Below are positions 12,940 through 20,041 of a stretch of DNA of 64,000 bases, piece after piece (the stretch's first letter is position 1; each line of letters opens with the position of its first letter). The stretch spans positions 86,924 to 150,923 of the forward strand of contig NZ_RMVG01000012.1 in the NCBI RefSeq assembly GCF_003813865.1, written 5' to 3'. Source of the DNA: Candidatus Pantoea deserta. GTDB lineage: Bacteria; Pseudomonadota; Gammaproteobacteria; Enterobacterales; Enterobacteriaceae. The position numbers and the translations under genes were made by a program. The notes below the pieces were generated by a model. It searched no databases, was not told the DNA's origin, and saw only the letters and a program-made list of their open reading frames with translations.

Positions 12940-14007
12940 TTATCCATGACTGACTTCAGATACGGATGCCGGCTGCTGCTTTTTTTCATGGCGACGCAAC
13001 AGCACCACTTTACTTTGCAAACGCTGCTGGAACTGGTCGATGACGACTGCGGTAACGATAACCAGCCCTTTGATCACCATCTGCCAGAAATCGCTGACGC
13101 CCATCATTACCATGCCGTCGGCCAGAAATACGATGACAAAGGCCCCGATAATCGATCCGGAAACGCGACCGCGTCCCCCTGCCAGCGCCGTGCCGCCCAG
13201 CACCGTTGCGCCGATGGCGTCCATCTCGAACATATTGCCGGTCATGGGGTGCGCGGTTTGCAACTGTGACGCGACCACCAGCCCGACCAGCCCGGCGCAC
13301 AGGCCGGAGAAGGCGTAGACAAAGATTTTCACCTTGACGATAGGAACGCCGGCCAGCCGGGCGGCGGACTCATTGCCGCCGGTGGCGTAGATGTAGCGTC
13401 CCAGCGGCGTTTTGCGCGTCAGATAGAGACCCAGCAGCAGAAAGCCCACCATCAGCCAGATCGGCAGATAGACGCCCAGCAGCGTCCCGGAACCGAGAAA
13501 GGCGAATCCGGTGTTGCCCAGCGCCGGCATACCGACCAGGTTGGCGTAGGTGCTGCCATCGTTAAACAGCAGCGCCGCGCCGCGCGCCACGTACATCATG
13601 CCGAGCGTACAGATAAAGGGAGCCACGCCGAGCCGGGTAATCACCGTGCCGTTAATCAGCCCAATGATCACGCCGAACAGCGCCACGGCGAGGATCACCT
13701 CCGGCACGTTAAGAAACAGGATATTGCCGTTCCACAGCGGTACGCCGCTGGTGAGCAGCGCGCCCGCCACCATGCCGCAGATGCCAGCCACCGCGCCAAC
13801 CGACAGATCGATGCCTCCGGTAAGGATTACCAGCGTCATGCCGATCGCCAGAAGCCCGGTAATGGCGACGTGCTGCGTCATGATCAGCAGGTTCGACGGC
13901 GTAAGGAAGTTAGGCACCATCACGCTGAAAAAGCCGATCACGATCAGCAGGGCGATAAAGGTGCGCGCTTTCAGCAGGTACATATAAAGCAGGTATTTTT
14001 GGTTCAT
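12940..14007 (-). CDS. Sugar ABC transporter permease (RbsC/YphD type)
   Basis: A 355-residue inner-membrane protein with about eight to ten hydrophobic segments. It has the family signature LVILTGGIDLSVGAVAGI near residue 60 and the ATPase-contact region LGGTALAGGRGRVSGSIIGA near residue 275. It belongs to the ribose/xylose-type permease family (BPD_transp_2) and would act as a homodimer with the ATPase encoded upstream. A good Shine-Dalgarno (GGAGAG) precedes the ATG. Nothing suggests disruption. The C-terminal 30 residues are basic and hydrophilic. Confidence 0.9.
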   Translation of the reverse strand: MNQKYLLYMYLLKARTFIALLIVIGFFSVMVPNFLTPSNLLIMTQHVAITGLLAIGMTLVILTGGIDLSVGAVAGICGMVAGALLTSGVPLWNGNILFLNVPEVILAVALFGVIIGLINGTVITRLGVAPFICTLGMMYVARGAALLFNDGSTYANLVGMPALGNTGFAFLGSGTLLGVYLPIWLMVGFLLLGLYLTRKTPLGRYIYATGGNESAARLAGVPIVKVKIFVYAFSGLCAGLVGLVVASQLQTAHPMTGNMFEMDAIGATVLGGTALAGGRGRVSGSIIGAFVIVFLADGMVMMGVSDFWQMVIKGLVIVTAVVIDQFQQRLQSKVVLLRRHEKKQQPASVSEVSHG

Positions 14008-14045
14008 CGTCTCTCCAGCAGGCGACTATTTTCGCCCGGTAGCGG

Positions 14046-15578
14046 CTAGTCATGCGGCGTTGAGGCCGTAATCAGTTTTTCGCGCGTCGCCTCAGCGCGG
14101 GTCAGATCGGCGGTGATGCGCCCGTCGGCCATCACCAGCACGCGGTCCGCCAGCGCCATCACCTCATCCAGTTCAGATGAGGAGAACATCACCGCCAGCC
14201 CCTGCTGCGCCAGATTGCCAATCAGGTGATAAACGTCGGTTTTCGCGCCGACGTCGATGCCGCGCGTCGGCTCATCCAGCAGCACCACCTGCGGCCCGGT
14301 CATCAACGCCTTGCCCAGCACCACCTTCTGCTGGTTGCCGCCGCTCAGCGAGGTAATCGGCAGCTCGGCGTCGCTGACTTTGATCGCCAGGTGCTGGATC
14401 ATCTCCTCGACGCGCCGCTGCTCTTTCGCCGGATGCAACAGGCGCAGCGCACGGCGGAAACCGCGCAGGCTAAGGTCGGTCAGCGTCATGTTGGCGGTGA
14501 TCGACATCAGCTGCACCACGCCTTCGCCCTGCCGATCTTCCGGCACCAGGGTGATGCCGCGTTTCAGACGCTGCTGGAAGCTGCACCGCTCCAGCGCGCT
14601 GCCCGCCAGCCGCACCTTGCCCGACTGGCAGTGCATCAGACCGATCAGGCCCTTAAACAGCTCGGTGCGCCCGGCGCCCAGCAGGCCGTAAATGCCGATG
14701 ACCTCGCCTTTGCGCAGCGAAAAAGTGACGTCGTTCAGCCGATAGCCGCCGTTCTGATGCAGCGCGGTCAGGCCTTCGACCTCCAACACCTTGTCGCCCT
14801 GCGGCGCCGCCTGATAGTCAAAGTGCTTTTTCTTGTCGCCGACCATCTGTTCGATAATCCAGGGCACGCTGGCGTCGCGCACCTCGCGTTCGCTGATAAA
14901 GCGTCCGTCGCGGAAGATAGTGATGTGGTCGCCAATCTCCATCAGCTCTTCCAGCCGGTGCGAGATATAGATAATGGTGACGCCGCGCCGCTTCAGCTGC
15001 TCGATCACGTTGAACAACACCTTTACTTCCGACTGGCTGAGGGCGCTGGTCGGTTCGTCCATGATCAGCACGCGCGTGTCTTTAGAGAGCGCCCGCGCAA
15101 TCTCCACCAGCTGCTGATGTCCGATGCCCAGCTCGCCGAGCGGCGCATAGGGATCGACATCCAGCTCCAGCCGTTCGAGCAGGGATTTCGCCAGCGCGTA
15201 CTGGTATTTCTCGTTGATCACCCCGCGCTGAAAGAACTCGTTAGCGATAAAGATGTTGTCCATCACGTTCATATTGGGAAACAGGTTCAGCTCCTGGAAA
15301 ATAATGCTGATGCCCTGCTTTTCCGCCTGATGAGTCGATGAAAGCGACACCGGCTGCCCGTCAAGCAGGATCTCCCCGCTGGAGGGCGTCTCTACGCCGG
15401 CCAGCATCTTCATCATGGTGGATTTACCCGCGCCGTTTTCGCCAATCAGCACGTTGACCTTGTTGCGATAGACGCGATAGTTGACCTGATCCAGCGCTGT
15501 CACGCCGGGATAGACGCGCGACAGGTTGCGCGTTTCAATAATCACGTTGCTGGCGACGTCAGGTTGTGGATTGTGCAT
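14046..15578 (-). CDS. Sugar ABC transporter ATP-binding protein (tandem, RbsA/YphE type)
   Basis: A 510-residue ATPase with two nucleotide-binding domains, as usual for ribose-class importers. The N-terminal site is canonical (Walker A GENGAGKST near residue 43, Walker B VLIMDEPTSAL). The C-terminal site has the degenerate GLLGAGRTE loop normal for this family, followed by LSGGNQQKVVLGKAL and LLDEPTRGIDVGAK. It powers uptake with the permease and the periplasmic receptor of the same operon. The gene lies 38 bp before the permease gene and 9 bp after the DUF2291 lipoprotein gene. Confidence 0.92.
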   Translation of the reverse strand: MHNPQPDVASNVIIETRNLSRVYPGVTALDQVNYRVYRNKVNVLIGENGAGKSTMMKMLAGVETPSSGEILLDGQPVSLSSTHQAEKQGISIIFQELNLFPNMNVMDNIFIANEFFQRGVINEKYQYALAKSLLERLELDVDPYAPLGELGIGHQQLVEIARALSKDTRVLIMDEPTSALSQSEVKVLFNVIEQLKRRGVTIIYISHRLEELMEIGDHITIFRDGRFISEREVRDASVPWIIEQMVGDKKKHFDYQAAPQGDKVLEVEGLTALHQNGGYRLNDVTFSLRKGEVIGIYGLLGAGRTELFKGLIGLMHCQSGKVRLAGSALERCSFQQRLKRGITLVPEDRQGEGVVQLMSITANMTLTDLSLRGFRRALRLLHPAKEQRRVEEMIQHLAIKVSDAELPITSLSGGNQQKVVLGKALMTGPQVVLLDEPTRGIDVGAKTDVYHLIGNLAQQGLAVMFSSSELDEVMALADRVLVMADGRITADLTRAEATREKLITASTPHD

Positions 15579-15587
15579 AGCCGCTCC

Positions 15588-16199
15588 TTACTGCCGCGCG
15601 ATAGCGACAGGCGTCACGTTCGGGATCTGCTGCGGCACATCCCAGCTGCTGAATACGCCCGACAGCTGCACCTTGTCGCCGATTTTCGGCTTAAAGGCGG
15701 TCATCATGTCGGAAGCCTGCTGATTGATGGCGCGACCATAGTCGCCAAACAACACCTGATCGTTGAAGTCCTGATAGCTTGCGCCCTTAAAGGCGTCGCG
15801 CAGCGCGGTGCCGGGAATAATCGGACCGGTTTGCACCGTCACGTTGTCGCCAGAAGCGTCTTTCACCGTCATGCGACCGTTGCGAGAGGTGGTGTTCACC
15901 GCCGTCACTTCGCCGCTGATGCTGACGCTAAAGATGCAGGGGTTTTCCGCCTGGCTGCGATAGCCCAGCGCGCGACAGGCGCTGTCGAAATCCTTCGCGG
16001 CCTGGAGCGCCTTGAGCAGTTCGGCAGCGGGTTTCGCATCGTGCTGCACCTGCGGCACCAGCTGCTCGCGCCAGGTCTGGGCGATATTGGCCATTTTGGG
16101 ATTAGGCGGATTCTTCAGGTCGGCCAGCTCCTGCTGCGACACAATACGGCAACCGCTGAGCGCTATCACGGGAAGCAGAAGCCAGAGTCGTCTGTCCAT
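15588..16199 (-). CDS. DUF2291-type lipoprotein of sugar ABC operons
   Basis: A 203-residue predicted lipoprotein: short basic start MDRR, hydrophobic core and lipobox LSGC (Cys17). The rest matches the DUF2291 family, which typically sits inside ribose-type ABC operons between receptor and ATPase, as here. Segments recalling the family are NTTSRNGRMTVKDASGDNVTVQTGP and the QLSGVF block near the C terminus, which looks like a small OB/SH3-like beta domain. Role unknown. It may act as an accessory in the periplasm for substrate capture or sensing, which is inference from context only. Confidence 0.75.
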   Translation of the reverse strand: MDRRLWLLLPVIALSGCRIVSQQELADLKNPPNPKMANIAQTWREQLVPQVQHDAKPAAELLKALQAAKDFDSACRALGYRSQAENPCIFSVSISGEVTAVNTTSRNGRMTVKDASGDNVTVQTGPIIPGTALRDAFKGASYQDFNDQVLFGDYGRAINQQASDMMTAFKPKIGDKVQLSGVFSSWDVPQQIPNVTPVAIARQ

Positions 16200-16244
16200 T
16201 CGATTCTCCTGACGTCCGCCGCACGCGGACGTCGCTGCGATTAA

Positions 16245-17180
16245 TTACGACTTAAAGTTGAAGTCCTGGACGCCGCTGGCGTTATCCGGCGTGATCAAAA
16301 TGCCGCGGAACATCACGCGCTGCTTCGCCGGTTTTGTGCCTTTCTGAATAAAGTTATCCAGGTCGGTTACGCCCTGCGCCGCGATGGCCTGCGCCTGAAG
16401 CATGACCGTGGCCTTCAGCGTTCCGGCTTTCACCGCGTCGCGCTCGTCGTTGCTGCCGTCGATACCGACCACAGTGACGTCATCGCGCCCCGCCGCCTTC
16501 AGCGCGGCAATCGCGCCCAGCGCCACCGGACCATTACCGCAGATCACCCCTTTCACGTCGGGATGCGCCTGCAAGATGCTGTCCATAATGCGTTTACCGT
16601 CGATCAGCGTGCCTTTAGCGTCCTGGCGCGCCACGCTCTGCATATCGGGATACTGATCCAGCACCTGGTGGAATGATTTAGAACGCGTAACGCAGTTGTT
16701 GTCTGCCAGGTTACAGGTCAGCTCGGCGTATTTGCCCTTTTCGCCCATCTTCTCCACGAATACGGTGGCGACGTCCGACCCGGCCTGGAAGTTGTTATGG
16801 GTAATCTGCTCCAGCGCCACGTCGTCGACCGGGATCTCGCGGTTAATCAGCACCACCGGAATACCGGCGTCTTTGGCTTTTTTAATAGCGGCGACGCTGG
16901 CGGTTGAGTCGGCGTTGTCGAGGATGATGCCCTGCACTTTTTTACCGATAGCGGCGTCGATCAGCTCGCTCTGCTTCTTCACATCCTCGCCGTGCGACAG
17001 CACTGTGGTTTTGTAACCAAGCGCCTGCGCCTTAAGGTTGGCGCCTTTGGCCTCCGACGCGTAATAGGGGTTATCCAGCGAGTTAACGAGGATCATGATG
17101 GTGCCTTTCTCTGCCGCGAAAGCCGCGCTGGAGAAGAGACCGGCGGCGATCGCCGAGCACAGCAGGGAGCGAATTTTCAT
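16245..17180 (-). CDS. Periplasmic sugar-binding protein (RbsB-like)
   Basis: A 311-residue type-I periplasmic binding protein with a Sec signal peptide (cleavage after AFA, mature AEKGTIMI). Its core repeats the ribose-receptor pattern: VNSLDNPYYASEAKGA at the first strand-helix, a middle NREIPVDDV hinge, and VICGNGPVALGAIAALKAAGR plus VGIDGSNDE in the C-terminal lobe. Two cysteines at about 160 and 165 (TCNLADNNC) form a tight loop unusual for RbsB. It would deliver a pentose, tetritol or similar polyol to the permease. The ligand is not predictable by eye. Confidence 0.88.
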   Translation of the reverse strand: MKIRSLLCSAIAAGLFSSAAFAAEKGTIMILVNSLDNPYYASEAKGANLKAQALGYKTTVLSHGEDVKKQSELIDAAIGKKVQGIILDNADSTASVAAIKKAKDAGIPVVLINREIPVDDVALEQITHNNFQAGSDVATVFVEKMGEKGKYAELTCNLADNNCVTRSKSFHQVLDQYPDMQSVARQDAKGTLIDGKRIMDSILQAHPDVKGVICGNGPVALGAIAALKAAGRDDVTVVGIDGSNDERDAVKAGTLKATVMLQAQAIAAQGVTDLDNFIQKGTKPAKQRVMFRGILITPDNASGVQDFNFKS

Positions 17181-17237
17181 GGTGATGTTCTCTCTTTTAT
17201 GGGTAGGGTCGTGACGCTTTACGGGTGTGGTGTTGCA

Positions 17238-18035
17238 TTACCAGATGGTGAAGCCCCCATCAATCATCAGGTCGGCGCCGGTGATCATGTCGCTGCCGTT
17301 ACTGGCGAAAAACAGCACGGCGGCGGCAATTTCATCGGTGTAGGCGAAACGTCCTAAGGGGATCAGTTTTTTCATCTGCTCGCCCTTCTCGCCGCGCCAG
17401 GCTTTTTCGCCCATCGGCGTCAGCACCACGGTCGGCGACAGGGTATTGACGTTGATGCGGTGCGGCGCAAACTCTTTCGCCATCACTTTGGTCATGCCAA
17501 GCAGGCCGGCTTTGGCAGAGGTATAGGCCACATGGTTGTCGATGGCGACAGAGGCGGCCTGCGAAGCGATGTTGATAATTTTGCCGCCGTTGCCCGCCGC
17601 GATCATATGCCTGCCCGCCGCCTGAGAGCAGAGGAAAGGTCCGGTCAGGTTGACGGCAATCTGTTTTTGCCATTCGGCAAAGTCGGTTTCCAGCACCGGC
17701 TGGAGCATGACATAGCCCGCGCAGTTGACCAGAATGTCGATCTGGCCGTAGTGGCGCACCACCTGCTCGAACGCCTGCTCTACCGAAGCGGGATCGGTGA
17801 CGTCGCACTGCACAAAGAGCGCGCTGCCCTCGTCAAAGCCGTCGCGCAGGCTGGCCACCTTGTCCGCCTCGAACGGCGGGTAGAGCAGCGCCAGGCGCGC
17901 GCCTTTCGCCAGCAGCATCTCATTGCTCGCCATCGCGATACCGCCCAGCCCGCCGGTCACCACCGCCACTTTGCCGCCTAGATCCATATTGCTGTTGACG
18001 CCGTAGCGCAGATTTACGTCATATTCGCTGCTCAT
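17238..18035 (-). CDS. Short-chain dehydrogenase, threitol-dehydrogenase-like
   Basis: A 265-residue SDR and the first gene of the ABC operon. After an N-terminal extension of about 20 residues comes the cofactor loop VVTGGLGGIA (residues 25-34), then NCAG, the catalytic YTSAK, and the C-terminal ITGADLMIDGGFTIW. Its overall look recalls D-threitol and related tetritol dehydrogenases; this is a resemblance, not a demonstrated assignment. A promoter and operator candidates lie in the 380-bp divergent region toward the DeoR-family gene. Shine-Dalgarno AGGAG lies about seven bases before the ATG. Confidence 0.78.
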   Translation of the reverse strand: MSSEYDVNLRYGVNSNMDLGGKVAVVTGGLGGIAMASNEMLLAKGARLALLYPPFEADKVASLRDGFDEGSALFVQCDVTDPASVEQAFEQVVRHYGQIDILVNCAGYVMLQPVLETDFAEWQKQIAVNLTGPFLCSQAAGRHMIAAGNGGKIINIASQAASVAIDNHVAYTSAKAGLLGMTKVMAKEFAPHRINVNTLSPTVVLTPMGEKAWRGEKGEQMKKLIPLGRFAYTDEIAAAVLFFASNGSDMITGADLMIDGGFTIW

Positions 18036-18103
18036 TCTTTTCTCCTGTGTGTGACTGGCGGCCCGCCTCTGTCAGGAGGGATTTTTACGGGCTTCAGCGC
18101 AAA

Positions 18104-18123
18104 GGTTCATTTTCGAACAAAAA
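18104..18123. promoter_or_regulatory. Candidate DeoR-family operator, proximal to the ABC operon
   Basis: GTTC-ATTTTC-GAAC followed by A5 forms an inverted repeat about 70 bp before the first dehydrogenase gene. The TTCGAACA half resembles GlpR/DeoR-family half-sites. A related motif lies at 18293-18306 on the regulator side, as expected for autoregulated divergent units. Confidence 0.4.
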
Positions 18124-18292
18124 TATAAGCTATCGAATCGCAATGGTATGTGGGTGAGATCAAATTTCATACACCTCGCTGAAATTATTTTTATCCCCTT
18201 GTTTTCGCATATAATCGTCGTTAACCCCTGTCTCAGCTATGGACAAAGGCGCTAAGTTGCCCTTGTGCAAACAATGACATAGCTCGCTATCG

Positions 18293-18306
18293 TTTTCGTT
18301 CGAAAA
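18293..18306. promoter_or_regulatory. Candidate DeoR-family operator, proximal to the regulator gene
   Basis: TTTTCG-TT-CGAAAA is a 6-2-6 inverted repeat about 110 bp before the regulator start codon. It shares the TTTTCGAAC/GTTCGAAAA core with the site at 18104-18123. The rest of the 18036-18414 divergent region holds no gene. Confidence 0.4.
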
Positions 18307-18414
18307 TAAAAAGGCCGCCGCACCATCTCGCATTCACGAAAAGTGCGGGGTAAACTCAGCGACAGGCATCACTTCGCCGGAAATGGCCGTGGATGAAAAG
18401 AGGGAGCATTTCGA

Positions 18415-19233
18415 TTGAAAAGCAAAATTGAGCAGCTTGCCGATATGCAGCAGCGCCGCGATAAAATTCTGGAGATGATCCGCGAAGACGGAACGGTGAC
18501 GGTTAAGGCGCTGACCGAGGCCTTCGGCCTGACCGAGGCGACCATCCGAACCGATCTCAGAATGCTGCAAAAGCAGGGGTTTGTGCAGCGCTACCACGGC
18601 GGCGCCACGCTGATGACCGGTAAGCAAAATACCGGCGCGCTGCTGCTGGAGCGACAAACGCACCTGGAAGAGAAAGAGGCGATTGGTCGTCTGGCGGCGC
18701 AGCATATCGAAAATGGCGACACGGTGATTTTCGATTCAGGCACCACCACCACGGCCATTGCCGAAGCTATCGGTCATATTCGCCGCCTGTCGGTGGTGAC
18801 CACGGCGGTCAATATCGCGCTGAAGCTCGGCGGTGAGCCGGGCATTAATATTTTGCTGACCGGCGGCACCTTTAAATTCCCGACGCTCTCCACCTCTGGC
18901 GAAAAAGCAGCGAACTTCTTTGAAAACGTGCTGGCAGAGAAACTGTTTCTCGCCACCGCCTGCATTTCTCCGCGGCTGGGACTGAGCTTCCCCAGCGAAA
19001 CGGACATCAAAGTTAAGATGGCGATGATTAACTCCGCCAGTACCGTGTATGTGGTGGCGGATTCCAGCAAAATCGACAAGGTATCGATGTTTGCGCTGCC
19101 CTGCGACTGGAGCCATATTCACTATCTGATCACCGACGACGGCATCAGCCCGGCGCAGATCGCCGCCTTTGAGGCGCTGGGCGTCAGGGTGCTGGTGGCG
19201 TCGCTTTCACAGGCGCAGCGTCGGGCGGTTTAA
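18415..19233 (+). CDS. DeoR-family transcriptional regulator
   Basis: A 272-residue regulator. The N-terminal helix-turn-helix spans about residues 14-65 with the family signature VTVKALTEAFGLTEATIRTDLRML. It is followed by the DeoR sensor domain (DSGTTTTAIA phosphosugar loop near residue 105, VVTTAVNIALKL, LLTGG). Such proteins usually repress a neighbouring carbohydrate operon and release DNA when a phosphorylated sugar binds. The start is taken as TTG at 18415 because AGGGAG lies about eight bases upstream; an ATG ten codons later has no ribosome site. It is divergent from the ABC operon, and its stop shares the TTAA tetramer with the stop of the cobA-like gene. Confidence 0.85.
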   Translation: MKSKIEQLADMQQRRDKILEMIREDGTVTVKALTEAFGLTEATIRTDLRMLQKQGFVQRYHGGATLMTGKQNTGALLLERQTHLEEKEAIGRLAAQHIENGDTVIFDSGTTTTAIAEAIGHIRRLSVVTTAVNIALKLGGEPGINILLTGGTFKFPTLSTSGEKAANFFENVLAEKLFLATACISPRLGLSFPSETDIKVKMAMINSASTVYVVADSSKIDKVSMFALPCDWSHIHYLITDDGISPAQIAAFEALGVRVLVASLSQAQRRAV

Positions 19234-20030
19234 GCCTGCGCGACGGCGTCTGCCCGCTGCCCCACCGGGGCGTAACGCACCACCTCGCCCACGATCAGCA
19301 GCGACGGCGAGACCGGCTGCTGCTGCGCCACCGTCTGCGCCAGTCCGGCCAGCGAGGTGATCAATACGCGCTGCTCCGGCCGCGTCCCGTTCTCGATAAT
19401 CGCCACCGGCGTATCCGCCGCGCGGCCCTGCTGCTGAAGCTGAGCGGCGATCGACGCGCTCCAGCGCAGCCCCATATAAAACACCAGCGTCTGGCTGGGG
19501 TCAGCATAAGCCCGGTCGGTCAGCTGCGGCTCCCCCGCTCTGCCGTGCCCGGTAATCAGGCGTAGCGATTGCGCGCAGTCGCGGTGCGTCAGCGGGATGC
19601 CGCTGGCCGCCGCGCAGCCCACCGCGGCCGTAATGCCCGGCACCACCTCGCAGCGCACCTGCGCCTGGCGCAGAAAGGCCAGCTCTTCGCCGCCGCGGCC
19701 GAAGATAAAGGGATCGCCGCCTTTCAGGCGCACCACTTCGCGTCCGCCGCGCGCCAGATCCGCCAGTAGCTGATTAATCTCTTGCTGCTTCAGACCGTGC
19801 TGGCCAGGCTGTTTGCCTACATCGATGCACAGCGCCGCCGCCGGCACCTCCGCCATCACCGCCTCGCTCACCAGCCGGTCATAGACCACCACCTCCGCCT
19901 GGCGCAGCAGCCGCAGCGCTTTGACCGTCAGCAGCTCCACATCGCCTGGCCCTGCGCCCACCAGCCAGACGCGCCCCGTTTTGCTGCCCGTTGACAGCAG
20001 CTTATCCAGTGAATCGATGGCATGGGCCAT
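19230..20030 (-). CDS. cobA: Uroporphyrinogen-III C-methyltransferase (sirohaem synthesis)
   Basis: SAM-dependent double methylation of uroporphyrinogen III to precorrin-2, the first committed step to sirohaem. The 266-residue protein has the SUMT signature VWLVGAGPGDVELLTVKAL near residue 21, then VVYDRLVS, the RLKGGDPFIFGRGGEE loop, VVPGITAA and GIPLTHR. It is the single-domain form without the CysG dehydrogenase/chelatase half, so the remaining steps must be done elsewhere. Location 11 bp after nasA indicates supply of sirohaem to the assimilatory nitrite reductase. Its stop overlaps the convergent DeoR-family stop in a TTAA. Confidence 0.92.
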   Translation of the reverse strand: MAHAIDSLDKLLSTGSKTGRVWLVGAGPGDVELLTVKALRLLRQAEVVVYDRLVSEAVMAEVPAAALCIDVGKQPGQHGLKQQEINQLLADLARGGREVVRLKGGDPFIFGRGGEELAFLRQAQVRCEVVPGITAAVGCAAASGIPLTHRDCAQSLRLITGHGRAGEPQLTDRAYADPSQTLVFYMGLRWSASIAAQLQQQGRAADTPVAIIENGTRPEQRVLITSLAGLAQTVAQQQPVSPSLLIVGEVVRYAPVGQRADAVAQA

Positions 20031-20041
20031 AAGGATCTCCG

